In this document: piece by piece, positions 1-10,772 of the stretch
Layout: every line of letters starts with the position of its first letter
Position numbering within the stretch: position 1 is the stretch's first letter
Assembly: GCA_018398805.1 (NCBI GenBank)
Contig: JAGFBZ010000863.1
Location: 62,001 to 126,000 of the forward strand
DNA: 64,000 bases
Direction of reading: 5' to 3'
Source of the DNA: Hirundichthys speculiger
Taxonomy: Eukaryota; Chordata; Actinopteri; Beloniformes; Exocoetidae
Program-made: the position numbers and the translations under genes
The notes under the pieces: generated by a model
What the model saw: the letters and a program-made list of their open reading frames with translations, nothing else
The model's database searches: none
Told to the model about the DNA's origin: nothing

Positions 1-176
1 GAGGGCAAACAGTCAAGCAAACAAACAAACTGAGCAGTGACAGAAAACGAAAATGTTTTACAAAGGAAAAACGAGGTTTTGGAGAAGTTGTAGCGAGCTG
101 AAAGTATCTCCCAGTAGAGTTTGGCAATTAAGAGGACCTCGTTAAAGAAGGCCTCAGTGACTAATGCTTATAACTC

Positions 177-228
177 ACACACACACACACACACCCACAC
201 ACACACACACACTCACACACACACACCG
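177..228. repeat. (CA)n microsatellite
   Basis: An almost pure CA dinucleotide run with a few interruptions. No gene lies nearby. The unique-looking DNA on either side, to about position 720, holds nothing I can assign. Confidence 0.95.
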
Positions 229-749
229 CAGGGAATAAGTGTTGGTCAAGAGCAGGTATTTAATAACTGAAGTAGTAACATCTCTTTATCCTTTCTTTCC
301 TTCATTTTCTTCTACTTCCCGCTTCTCTTGCAAACAGAATATTATTATTATATAATTATTATAATATTATACACTGTAGCTCAGATAAGATTCCAATGTA
401 TTTATTTATTGTAAAATGCTAGGTAATATATTAGAAATGTCTTTTGATCATTATTGTTATTATTTAAAGGCAGTGTTCTTTTGTCAAAGTCAGACTTACA
501 TACAATAAGCATGTACATTAAGTTTATTGTGGTATTCCTATTCTATCCTATATTTGCTAAACATACCAGGGTCTCTGTTTCTGCTTAAAAATTGTCCACT
601 GCATAAAATCATGAGTGACAGCATAGACTTGAAATGAATTTGAAGTCAACCTGCAGAATATGTGTAGGAATACATTGGTTCTGCCCTGTAAAACATGTTG
701 GACTTTGTAGGTTTCTCTGGTCCTCCTCCTAATTTGACCAGCGATGATA

Positions 750-1245
750 TGTTTAGCCGCCTGTCATTGTTCCGTCACTGGTTGTCTTGGTAGTCTCCAG
801 AAAATGGCATGGCCATTATTGACAATTGGCAGACATTTTGGGGAAAGCCTGGTGTGATTAGAAGAGATGACATTCATCCCACCCGGGATGGTGCAGCTCT
901 CATTTCTAGAAATTTGGCTGATTTTATTAAACGCTCCCCCTGACAATCCAGAGTTGTGGCCAGGATGCAGAGCTGCAGTATTACACGCTTCTCAACGGCT
1001 TCTCAAGGACTGCCACCTGCCAGTAAAGATACTGAACCATGCATTTCTGCAGCTCTCAGTAGTGAAGAGTTCACGAGCTTCTTTAGCAGAAATCATTAGA
1101 GAAGAAATCAACCAAGCCCAGCCACCAATGGCTGTGGATGTTTCTACAGCTTCCCTAACTTCCTCCAGTCCTGACCTGACTGAACCGCCAGGAAAGCTAA
1201 ACCATCCACGTGCCTATTAGACCCCATCCCAACAACTGCTCAAAA
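750..1245 (+). pseudogene. Degenerate L2-like LINE segment: SGNH-esterase-like tail and start of reverse transcriptase
   Basis: One frame reads FWGKAWC..., then DIHPTRDGAALISRNLADFI at about 868-930. This resembles the last block of the SGNH/GDSL-esterase-like domain carried by some vertebrate CR1/L2-type LINEs, with an Asp-x-x-His-like DIHPT motif. After stops (for example TGA at 940-942) the frame reaches KPSTCLLDPIPT at 1198-1233, which I recognise from the start of the L2-type reverse transcriptase region. It then breaks off into a poly-T run at 1252-1273. The longest open frame here (867-1220) runs in another register and has no recognisable content. The copy is truncated at both ends and broken. 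The family assignment is from remembered motifs, so the exact clade is uncertain. Confidence 0.55.
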
Positions 1246-1779
1246 ATGTTGTTTTTTTTTTTTTTTTTTTTTTATTGGAACACCAATGTTAGATTAGATT
1301 AACCTACCCCTAAAATCAGGATATGTACCACAGGTTTTTAAAGTCACAGTAATAAAAGCCTCTCTCAAAGAAAAACGTCCTTTGACTTGTACTGGTCCAT
1401 TCCACCAATTGCAGCTATTTTCTCCACATAACTAGATTTAGATTGAGCAGTGAGTGTTGCCACATACATACCCTTTTTTGTTTGGGTTTGGGTGTTATTA
1501 TCTGATGATTTTCATCTGTTTCTGATGACTAATGTTAATAACTCGTGAACACATGACTGCACTGAAATGAATGAAAAACCAGTACTGTCATGAAGGGTTT
1601 GGGCAAAGTGCCCGGATGTTTGGCATCATTGAAAACATATGTCCAATTTATCTGTTGCACATTTAACAAGCTGACTTTATTCATTTTTGAGAAGATTTTC
1701 ATATTTAAAGAAACAGCTGAGCAGCAAATGACTGTTAAAAAAATGCTTGAAGTCTCAGTAGGCATGAGCAGAAGAGTTG

Positions 1780-1875
1780 TTGCCATCAGATCAAATCAAA
1801 TCAAACTTTATTTATATAGCACTTTTCATACATTAAAAATGCAACACAAAGTGCTTCACAATAAAAATAAGAGCG
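1780..1875 (+). repeat. LINE/SINE 3'-end fragment ('tttatttatatagcac' type)
   Basis: The stretch with ATCAAATCAAATC followed by a TTTATTTATATAGCACTTTT block and AACACAAAGTGCTTCACA matches a very common teleost interspersed repeat, usually the 3' tail of a non-LTR element. Related fragments lie at 7566-7640 and 47985-48070. About 1246-1780 and 1876-3015 around it show nothing assignable. Confidence 0.6.
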
Positions 1876-3017
1876 ATGTGTCTCTCTTTAAATTATGGTA
1901 ACAGTGCACAAAGGTTGTAGATTTCAGATCGCACCTTAAGAAGGAACACCATCTTCATGAACAATTTCTTTGCTGTTTATTGTGGCAATCTGACACAGTG
2001 AACAATTTCAATTCTCGGGTGTGGCACAAACCCTCTGGTGCAAAGGCAGACCTTTCTTTTTGTTCAAACAATTTTGCTCTTTTTAACCTCGAATGTGTTA
2101 TGTGAGTAATGATTCACAATCATGAAAGTAATGGTTCTGCTGGCTCAAGGAAACTAGAAACTAGATTGGAGAAACTGAGCTGGGGTACTAAGGTTGGTAT
2201 GAAAATAATCTTCAACTAGATATAAAACATGCAGCACTCTTGCTGGGAACAAGTTATAATTTCTTTCATATAATTTTATCTTTAATGTTGAAGTTTTGAT
2301 TGAGTCACTCTCTCATCTGCTGTCGTAATTACATTTTAAATATGAAACTAAATTGGGTCGACATTGTTCCCTCCATTTAAAAAGGACATGCCTGCCACTT
2401 TAATTGAGGACTGAAATCCCATTTTCCACCTTGTGTTCCCCTCTCCTTTTTCACGTGTACTCCACCTGCCTTTAGGATTCATTTTACCATGACTCTTGTT
2501 TATATTCACACAGTCCTTAATGTCTTCCGTGGTGGCATATTAAAATAACTGAAGCACTTTCTGAGTCTGACTGATTAATTGCTTAATTTCTGTGCTTGTG
2601 CTGTTGGTAAAAATGTTCTTGCTTTATAAACATCCAAATTCTAACCATGAGTAACATTGTTTTCCTACTGTTTACCGCTTTACAGTATCTTATTGAAAAA
2701 TGCTAATTTGTCACAATTTATTCACCAGCTTTTATCACCCGTATCAATGGATGATATAATGTGATTAGAGATTTTGGTATAAAGACATACCTTTTCACTC
2801 CCTTGCTGTGCATTCACATGGATCCCACAAAGGCCCAATAAATATGTGCTCTAACTAAGTATCACAATGTTTCAAAAGCTAGAGATTGTCCCTTTCTTCA
2901 TCTTCATGGTCCACTGCCAACAAAAGGTCCCACAAATCTCTGGTCACTTACTTCTATATTCAGTCAGTGTTAAATAACTGACTGAAGAACAACATTTGTA
3001 CCTGGTTGCTCTAGTGC

Positions 3018-3240
3018 ACAGGTGTCGGACTCCAGGCCTCGAGGGGCGCTGTCCTGCATGTCTTAGATGTTTCCCTGCTTCACCACACCTGATTCAAATG
3101 AAATGATCCCCACCACCTTGTAATCCAGGTCTGCACAGGTCTGTTAATGACCCATTCATTTGAATCAGGTGTGCTGAAGCAGGAAATCATCTAAGACGTG
3201 CAGGACAGCGACCCGCGAGGCCTGGAGTCCGACACACACA
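3018..3240. mobile_element. Palindromic hAT-type MITE
   Basis: The two ends are imperfect inverted repeats over about 90 bases. The left starts CAGGTGTCGGACTCCAGG and the right ends CCTGGAGTCCGACACAC. Internal blocks also mirror, such as CACCTGATTCAAATGAAATG against CATTTGAATCAGGTGTG. There is no coding content. The shape and sequence match a common fish non-autonomous family that I recall as hAT-related. No clear 8-bp target duplication can be read. Confidence 0.75.
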
Positions 3241-3499
3241 ACAGTGCTTGCCTTAGTTTCCCCGTCTCTGCTTGCATGGCTGCAGGAGGCAGACATCAGA
3301 TCAGCCTGAGAAGGTGTTGACTTTTCCAGGTTGCTAAGCACAACTGCAGTTGCTGAAGTCGCTGAATAGCTAGTACCCCAGGCTGAACAACAAAGGTTGT
3401 AATATGCTAAGTCCAGCCAATCTGCTCCTCTCACCACTGTGGTCAAAAACTTGATATTTTTTGGAAGGCATATTTAGCCTGTCACTTGGCTCTGTGTTT

Positions 3500-3585
3500 G
3501 ACAGCAGGCCTGCACCTTGAGAGAATCTATATTGTAATGAACGCTATACAAATAATTAAACTGAATTGAAGTGAATTGAATTTTA
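3500..3585 (+). repeat. LINE 3'-terminal fragment
   Basis: The stretch ends in GCTATACAAATAATTAAACTG and an imperfect (GAATT)n-like tail, typical of L2/Rex-type LINE 3' ends in fish. It sits just upstream of a separate L2 reverse-transcriptase fragment. Confidence 0.45.
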
Positions 3586-3699
3586 TGGACTGTCTCTCAC
3601 TTTCCCTGTGATGGGCTGCTTTCATCCTGTCTCTCTCACCTCTATTATGTCTTTCCACATTGCCATTTCACACTGCAGTTATTTCAGCCCTCTTTACGT

Positions 3700-4280
3700 C
3701 TTTGTTAGAACTGTTTTTTTTTTTTTAATCAAGACCTATCTTATAACAAAATTAGCTTTTTTTCATTTGTGTGATATTAGGAAAATTAGAAACAGGATGC
3801 AGAAAAATGAATCCATGCCTTTGTTACCCCTAGGCTGGATTATTGTAATGCATTACTTTTTTGCTGTACAAACAGTGTCAAAAACCTTCAGCTGGTCCAG
3901 AATGCTGCAGCGTAGAACTGGGAGCAGATATCACATTATTATCTTTATTAGACTCGCTCCCTATTTAATCTAGAATTGAACTCAAAATAATACTACTTAC
4001 ATATAAAATCTTGAACAATAAAGTTCCAATGTATCTCAAGAACCTCATAGTTCCATACTGTCTTAGTAGAACACTTAGCTCCCTAAATGCAGGTTTACTT
4101 GCTGCTCCAAGAGTCTGTAGGTCTAGAAAAGATGGCAGAGCCTTTAGCTATCAGGCTCCTCTATTATGGAATCAACTTCCAGCCTCGGATCATAGGTAGA
4201 CTCCCTCTTTACTTTTAAGGTTAGGCTTAAGACCCAACTCTTTTTTTCTTTTTTTTTGTGGAACTAGTGGCTTTTTATTC

Positions 4281-4323
<43 letters not shown>

Positions 4324-4505
4324 AAATCAAGGCAGAGAGAACAGGAAAGAGTCACAGGATGGGAGTCAAACCTGCAACCAGTGCAGGAGGACTGTGGCCT
4401 CTTGTACATGGGCCACCTGCCCTAACCACTGCGCTACTGGGGCAGCCCTAGACCTTCCTTTTTAATAAAGCCTTTAACTCTGCAGTCTCTTAGAACATGT
4501 CTTAG
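3700..4505 (+). pseudogene. L2-like LINE, C-terminal part of the reverse transcriptase ORF
   Basis: Frame-shifted translation gives a chain of L2/CR1-type C-terminal motifs: an FHLCDIRKIRN block (about 3756-3790), a degraded copy of SRLDYCNAL around 3830-3850, SVKNLQLVQNAAA (3878-3915), then ILNNKVPMYLKNLIVPYCLS and FSYQAPLLWNQLPAS (4009-4190). The tail, KTQLF-like, is split by a tRNA-derived SINE at about 4236-4450, after which TTTAATAAAGCC resumes. Frames change at about 3835 and 3985, so it is a dead copy. It is truncated 5' like most LINE copies. I am confident it is LINE-derived; the L2 clade call is from memory. Confidence 0.75.
4236..4450 (-). mobile_element. tRNA-derived SINE inserted in the L2 copy, with (GA)n
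   Basis: Read on the minus strand it starts GGGCTGCCCCAGTAGCGCAG, with an A-box-like TAGCGCAGTGGTTAGGGCAG. A B-box-like GGTTGCAGGTTTGACTCCC follows about 40 bases later. It then carries a pyrimidine-rich body with a (GA/TC) microsatellite at 4286-4318 and a tail. It interrupts the L2 sequence between AAGACCCAACTCTT and CCTTTTTAATAAAGCC. A related SINE on the plus strand lies at 42608-42798. Confidence 0.7.
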
Positions 4506-5894
4506 TTTATGCTACTATAGGCTTAGGCTGATTTTCACTTCTTAATTTTCATCTGTCATTTAAAGAAGAGACTATTTCTGTTCATGAGTAAGATTTGTAC
4601 ATTTTGTTTATCAACATGTTTCAATTTTTTTAAAATCTTGAATTAATCTCTTTCGAACTAAAACAAGTCAGCCTTTTTTTGAGACAACTTGTGTGAAAAT
4701 AAGCCTGAGTGAATTACATATAAAATAATGAGAGCAAGTGGTAATACCCTTGTGAGCCCTCCATATTTACTGCACAGTTAAGCAGCATTCATTTATCTTA
4801 TGAAAAACTTCACAACCACAACACACACTCATTCTAAACAAATGGCCCCGTGTGGCCCTCCTCCCCAGACAACTTCTCTAATTACTTGCATCTAAATGAA
4901 TGTGTTAAGCCTAGTTCTTTTTTCAGTATGTCCTGGTACTGCTATTTAATTGTGTCCCACCACACAGACACTTCCACTGAGGGTTATCATATATCTTTAA
5001 AGCACAAATTCCCCTATTTCAACCTGGAAACTTTATCTGAGCTTCTAACCTAATCTACTGTGAGGACTATCAATGTGTTAGGGAGCATCGAGGATATACC
5101 CCAGCAAAGCTTGTGGACAGCTGCATAAATCAAGATGAACACTGATCAACAGTACACGACACAGTCCGACTGAACTGAGAAGCCAAAAGGTAAAACACAT
5201 GTTTTAGCAACAAGGTGGGGAAAAAGTGATGGGACCAGAAAAATCAAAATAATATATAGAACTAATGAAGCTATTTATTTAACGGACCTGCACAAAACTT
5301 GCCAAGTTGATGAAGTGAATTGAAGTAAAAGTTAGTATATAAATGATTATAAATATAATATTTAAATTACAGAATAAAATAATCTGTTGGATATCATCTC
5401 GGTTATACAGGAAGCATCAGAATGAAGAAGCTCTTCAGGTCAGGGACAAACATGTGGAGAAATACACAGACAGATGGTGGCAGAAATCCCTCAAAGAAAT
5501 CCAGACCACTTGACATGTGTAAGTGAAATAAAACTAAAGTAATATAGAAATCACAAATTAGTGAGAAAGAAAGACAAGAATTAAGTATGTCTGTCCAAAG
5601 ACCTACATGCTTATCTCATAAGGTGTATATGAGATTGAACGTGCATGTGTGCAGCCTAATTACCTAATTATGACTTTGATTATCTTTTTTGATGCTATAG
5701 ATATTTTAGATTCTCCCAAATCACAACATTCAATGGTGAAAGAAATTATAATGGTAGTAATGAGAATATTTGTCTGACATAGTCTTCCAAATACTAATTC
5801 AATTTTGTACTTTTTCTTCCAAGAGCCACTTCTCAACTGTCTTATCGTGCACCCCTAATGTGTATGTGTACATATATTATACTATGTTACATAT
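4506..5894. other. Intergenic, nothing assigned
   Basis: AT-rich DNA with no protein-like frame, tandem repeat or terminal inverted repeat that I can support. Confidence 0.5.
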
Positions 5895-5916
5895 ATAGTA
5901 TGTATGTATATGTATG

Positions 5917-5974
<58 letters not shown>
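5895..5974. repeat. (TA)n microsatellite, insertion site of a Tc1 element
   Basis: An ATATGTATGT run passes into a pure TA array. The array ends exactly at the TA target duplication of the adjoining Tc1 element, which suggests the transposon landed in the array. Confidence 0.95.
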
Positions 5975-5977
<3 letters not shown>

Positions 5978-7248
5978 GGCCTTGTGAAAGTTTTCGGCCC
6001 CCTTGAACTTTTTAACCTTTTGCCACACTGCAGGCTTCAAACGTAAAGATATAAAATTAAAAAAGAATTGTCAAGAATCAACAAGTGGAACACAATTTTG
6101 AAGTGGAACAAAATTTATTGGATATGTTAAACTTTTTTAACAAATAAAAAACAGAAAAGTGGGGCGTGCAATATTATTCACTTTCAGTGCTGCAAACTGA
6201 CTCCAGAAGTTCAGTGAGGATCTCTGAATGATCCAATGTTGTTCTAAATGACTGATGATGATCAATAGAATCCACCTGTGTGTAATCAAGTCTCCGTATA
6301 AATGCACCTGCTCTGTCAGAGTCTCAGGGATTCTGTTTAAAGCGCAGAGAGCATCATGAAGAAATCTGGCCTCTATGGAAGAGTGGCAAGAAGAAAGCCA
6401 TTTCTCAAAGATATCCATAAAAAGTTTGCCACAAGCCACCTGGGAGACACAAACATGTGGAAGAAGGGGCTCTGGTTAGAAAAATCCAAAATCAAACTTT
6501 TTGGCCACAATGCAAAGCAATATGTTTAGCATAAAAGCAACACAGCACATCACCCTGAACACACCATCCCCACTGTAAACATGGTGGTGGCAGCATCATG
6601 GTTTGGGCCTGCTTTTCTTCAGCAGGGACAGGGAAGATGGTTAAAATTGATGGGAAGATGGATGGAGCCAAATACAGGACCATTCTGGAAGAAAACCTGT
6701 CTGTTAAAGACCTGAGACTGGGACGGAGATTTATCTTCCAACAGGACAATGATCCAAAACATAAAGACAAATCTACAATGGACTGGTTCACAAATAAATT
6801 TATCCAGGTGTTAGAACGGCCAAGTCAAAGTCCAGACCTGAATCCAATCCAGAATCTGTGGAAAGAGCGGAAGACTGCTGTTCACAAACGCTCTCCATCC
6901 AACCTCACTGAGCTCCAGCTGTTTTACAGGAAGAATGGGGAAGAAGATCAGTCTCTGATAGAGACATACGCCAAGAGACTTGCAGCTGTAATTGCAGCAA
7001 AAGGTGGCGCTACAAAGTTATTAACGCAAGGGGGCCGAATAATATTGCACGCCCCACTTTTCAGTTTTTATTTGTTAAAAAAGTTTAAAATATCCAATAA
7101 ATTTCGTTCCACTTCACAATTGTGTCCCACTTGTTGTTGATTCTTGGTTAAAAAAAAAAATTAAAATTTGATACCTTTATGTTTGAAGCCTAAAATGTGG
7201 CAAAAGATTGAAAAGTTCAAGGGGGCTGAATACTTTCACAAGGCATTG
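5975..7248 (+). mobile_element. Tc1-like transposon with long (~210 bp) terminal inverted repeats
   Basis: The left end, CAGGGCCTTGTGAAAG, mirrors the right end, CTTTCACAAGGCATTG. TA duplications lie at 5973-5974 and 7249-7250. The inverted repeats extend inward to GGGGCGTGCAATATTATTCA (6161-6180) and its complement near 7035-7053. The total length, 1274 bases, is close to a full Tc1 element. About 400 bases after the left repeat hold only shattered N-terminal transposase sequence, so the copy cannot encode a full enzyme. Confidence 0.9.
6598..6950 (+). pseudogene. Tc1 transposase, C-terminal half, catalytic Glu replaced by Gln
   Basis: The open frame carries the DDE-transposase core of the Tc1 family: MVWACFSSAGTGKMVKIDG, then RFIFQQDNDPKH with the second catalytic Asp (about residues 45-56), and QSPDLNPIQNLWKERK about 34 residues later. 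In functional DD34E enzymes the last motif is NPIENLW, so the catalytic Glu is Gln here. The N-terminal paired-like DNA-binding domain is missing, and the frame after about residue 110 drifts into the 3' inverted repeat. The copy is inactive by two independent criteria. Confidence 0.85.
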
Positions 7249-7254
7249 TATATA

Positions 7255-7425
7255 GCAGCAGCACGGTGGCTTGGTGGTTAGCACTGTTGCCTGGTTCAAA
7301 CTTCAGCAGGGGTTTTTCTGTGTGGGGAGTTTGCTTGCTCTCTTCGTCCTTGCCTGGGTTTCCTTCAAGGCACTCCGGCTTCCTCCCACAGTGCAAAGAC
7401 ATGCATGTTAAAAATCACACTTCCT
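7255..7425 (+). repeat. Teleost interspersed repeat with tRNA-like head ('cacggtggc...gttagcactg')
   Basis: It begins GCAGCACGGTGGCTTGGTGG and TTAGCACTGTTGCC, then has GGTTCAAACTTC and the block CTCCGGCTTCCTCCCACAGT with ACATGCATGTTA. This is a widespread fish repeat; a second, longer 3' copy lies at 50925-51172. Whether it is a SINE or another class I cannot settle. Confidence 0.6.
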
Positions 7426-7565
7426 TGCACAAGCGAACCTATACCTACCCACAAAAGATTAAATGCATTAAAAGATAAAATAGGTATAAAAGTTGTCAAT
7501 AAATAACAAAAGTGAAAAATTAAGTGATACCAGCAGCATGACAGTGGTGTTATTGGTGTAGCTTC

Positions 7566-7710
7566 AATCAATCTTTATTTGTAGAGCGCTTTACCTGTAA
7601 GGACATGGAACACAAAGTGCTTTACAGAATTAAAAACAATTACCACAATTAAAAAGGAACCATAACAACCCTCCATTACTAGACACCACACACACACACA
7701 CACACAAATT
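7566..7710 (+). repeat. LINE/SINE 3'-end fragment and (CA)n
   Basis: CAATCAATCTTTATTTGTAG followed by AGCGCTTTACCTG and ACACAAAGTGCTTTACAG is the same class of 3' tail as at 1780-1875. A (CA) microsatellite follows at about 7688-7707. Confidence 0.55.
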
Positions 7711-8587
7711 CACACACAATAGGTTTGTTGAGTCAGTGGGAAAGAAACTGACTCTGTATCTGACGGCGCCTGTTTTAGCCGGTTCTTCCAGATGGCAGCA
7801 GTTCAAAGAAGTGGTGAGTTGTCTCTGGTGACATTTAATGCTCTGCTGATGTAATAATGTGGGGCCTCATGTACTTGCGTTCAAGACTTGCATGGATTTC
7901 ATTCAATATCATTGAGTGGAAATTTCTGAACACACATGCAACAATTCAGATGCACTAAACCTTGCATATGCCCAAATCCATACACATTCTCTTAATGCAT
8001 CACAATCAACTTGAATTGAGCACACGTGCATTTGCAAAACACTCCATCCCTGTCTCTTCTCTCAAATAGACCAATTTGAATATGATAATGAGCATAAACA
8101 GGCATGGGAAACTCACTCATCCAAACAAGGCAAATAGCAAAAGCAAGCTGAGAAAGAGAAATTTCACTGCGCATGAACTTGAGACACTGCTTTCTGAAGT
8201 TAAGGCCAGGAAAAATATGTTATTTAGCACTTTGTCTTCTTGTTTAAATAGTAAAAGAAAAAAACAGAGTAGGTGCGTGTGATGGAAACCCTCGGTGTGG
8301 TGGGCGTATTTCTACATCACATACTATTTTCATGTTTATGGAATAAAAATTCTTCCTATTAACTTACAAATTTGTGTTCAGATAGTGACTTTATAACAAA
8401 ATATGTGTACCCAATCACTCAGGAAGCCCAGTGTTGTCAACACTTGTAAAGCACAGAGTTCCAAGTGGACAGGTCTTGGAAATCTAAAAGAGCAAATGAC
8501 TGTTATCATTATGGACCAAAAAAATAAATTAAAAAATTAAAATAAATGATTGCGGTCCCTAAAAACACATTCCCTACAAATTCTGAT
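7711..8587. other. Intergenic, nothing assigned
   Basis: No recognisable coding frame, repeat termini or RNA gene. Confidence 0.4.
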
Positions 8588-8838
8588 TTAACCTTTGTGT
8601 CGTGTTCATTTCTCCCCACTTACTTTAATGCTCCCGGTCAAATTTGACCAGGCCTGTTTTAACTGCTCCTACATTAACAGAAAAACCACTGATTAACACC
8701 AAATTTTATTTAACTCCTTTTTAAGCTGTAACAAATGTCTCAGACCACTGGTTTATATGAATAACTGCAGTGAATATACAAAAATAGACACAAAATGGTA
8801 AATTGTATCCAAAATTATCATTTATGGACAGCCACGGG

Positions 8839-9030
8839 AGAAGTGGCGTGGGAGCTGTCCAGTGCTGAATGTTCAATATTCAGCACTGGACAGCTCCCGC
8901 CACTTCTCTGGGCTGTGGGAATATTCAGCACTGGACAGCTCCCCACAGCCTGGAGAAGTGGCGGGAGCTGTCCAGTGCTGAATGTGAATATTCAGCACCA
9001 GACAGCTCCCAAAGCCCAGAGAAGTTGGTC
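8839..9030. repeat. Palindrome cluster 1 (alternating 'GGAGCTGTCCAGTGCTGAAT' arms)
   Basis: Five arms of GGAGCTGTCCAGTGCTGAAT, or its complement, occur in alternating orientation. The first pair, extended by AGAAGTGGCG/CGCCACTTCT, forms a near-perfect palindrome at 8839-8907. Such DNA could extrude cruciforms. Confidence 0.9.
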
Positions 9031-9103
9031 ACTGTTTTGATTTTTGTTACTTTCCTTTTACATAAATTTGCTCTGGTATTCATCCACCCAGGAGCCTATC
9101 ATT

Positions 9104-9108
<5 letters not shown>

Positions 9109-9162
<54 letters not shown>

Positions 9163-9380
9163 TGGGGTGGGGGTGGGGGCATGTGTCTTCACACACAGGA
9201 GCTGCAACCAGTGCTGAATATGCACTTTCAGCACCGGACAGCTCCCACAGCCCGGAGAAGAGGCGAGAGCTGTCCAGTGCTGAATGTTCACATTCAGCAC
9301 TGGACAGCTCCCACGGTCCAGAGAAGAGACGGGAGCTGTCCAGTGCTGAATATTCACATTCAGCAGGGGAGCCTATCATT

Positions 9381-9411
<31 letters not shown>
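9109..9411. repeat. (GT)n - palindrome cluster 2 - (GT)n, a segmental tandem duplication
   Basis: GAGCCTATCATTTGTAT followed by (GT)n, a G-rich stretch and TGTCTTCACACACAGG occurs twice, at about 9091-9200 and 9368-9458. Between the copies, 9208-9366 has about four more palindrome arms of the cluster 1 type. Confidence 0.85.
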
Positions 9412-9416
<5 letters not shown>

Positions 9417-10462
9417 GGTGGGGGGTGGGGATGGGGGCATATGTCTTCACACACAGGTGCAGCATCCTAATAATATTTTCTATTCTTGCTCTGCCTCCTC
9501 TTTCCAGGGTGGATGAATACCAGAGCAAATTGCCATCGTTGGACTGGAATATCACAGGTACCTCTTCCTCAGGTGGGTCTTCCTCTGAAGCCTCTTCCTC
9601 ACCATCTGTTGACTGGTCGGTCTCTCAATGATCTGGATCAAAATCAGGATCAATGTTGTCTTCTATTTTTTGAGACATCGCCCTCTATTTCTGGTTGAAC
9701 TTCAATCCCCTGTTCATCAGGTTGAAATAAAAGGTCCAGAGCTTCTCTGACAAGAAATCATCTGATCGGGCGCCTAGTCAATGTGTTCATAGTAAAATGA
9801 GGGCAATGCACACAAAAAAAACTATATATAAGGGGTCTCTGAGAAGATATGATACATTTTTTATCTGAAAGTGCGGTTCACGTGGAGGGATGGGCACATA
9901 AGCCTGGGAAAGAGATGGTTCTCATAACAAACACCTAATTATTGACTTTGAAATGTGGAACAAGTGTTAGTGTTATACATTTAGTTTGGAAAGTGTGGTA
10001 CATGTGGGGGGATGGGCACATAAGCACAGGAATGAGGTGGGAAGAGGAGACACCTATTTGTTCCAGTCTGAAAGGGGTTCACGTGGGGTGGGGTGGTGTG
10101 TGTGTGGTGGTGTATTTGTGGTTGTGTACAATCTGATGGATGAACACAATCTAGGGTCACCCATTAATAACCTATGGTGGTCATTTTTGACCGGGAACAC
10201 CACAGGTGTTACAAAGTTGAATAAAATACTCAAAATTCAGAGAAAATGGTGATCAACAATTATATATGTTCAAATGGCTAGTGTGGAGGATATCAGAAGG
10301 CCCTGAGACAATCAAATGTAAAACACAATATTTATGATGGATGGAAGTAGGAAATCGGTCAGATTTGACCCGAACACGACAGAAAGGTTAATGATGATTT
10401 AATGATGGAAAATCACTGATTACTTATATGGTGTTAATTCAGCGCCATGTATATTGTGCAAG

Positions 10463-10772
10463 CGCAATCCAAAATCTGAGAAACAAAGCCCTGAAGCAGA
10501 GAAGGAAAACTTAGAAGGTCACAATCAAATTCTGTCAACGAGAGCAATCATCTTGCTCAATTTAACTTTTCTTTTCTCTCTATCAGTTCTAAAACCAATT
10601 CTGTTTTCCAACCATCTTTCTCAGTTGTGCTTTTTTCCATTCTCGCTTTCAATTCCAAAAAGAGATTCAATGACAATTGTGCTTTTGTGTACAGAATTTC
10701 ATTTCTTAGTTCCAGATTCTGAGTTTTCCTTCTCTGATTCAGGGCTTTGTTTCTCAGATTTTAGATTTTGAT
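10463..10772. repeat. Foldback (inverted) repeat, ~310 bp
   Basis: The left arm holds CAATCCAAAATCTGAGAAAC and AAAGCCCTGAAGCAGAGAAG. The right arm, at about 10706-10772, is its near complement, ending TTCTCAGATTTTAGATTTTG. The unpaired middle is pyrimidine-rich. The unit resembles a MITE, but the terminal bases and target duplication are unclear. Confidence 0.7.

Larger units (their letters stand above)
8592..10387 (-). mobile_element. piggyBac-like element remnant (TTAA target duplication)
   Basis: TTAA lies at 8588-8591 and 10388-10391. The termini are inverted: left CCTTTGTGTCGTGTTC, right GAACACGACAGAAAGG. Subterminal GTCAAATTTGACC and CAGATTTGACCCG blocks also mirror. The CCT-start and TTAA duplication fit piggyBac-type elements. 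On the minus strand, 9778-9500 reads in shifting frames as an acidic N-terminal transposase-like region, with pieces such as LDLLFQPDEQGIEVQPEIEG. It stops at the piggyBac-like equivalent of GNLLWYSS before the microsatellite-palindrome block at 8839-9411. The catalytic domain is absent. The class call rests on the target site and remembered family features. Confidence 0.7.

Noticed and set aside
9058..9516. A 215-codon frame with Cys-Val repeats and a 124-codon minus frame
   Set aside because: They read through (GT)n and the palindrome clusters; no protein signal.
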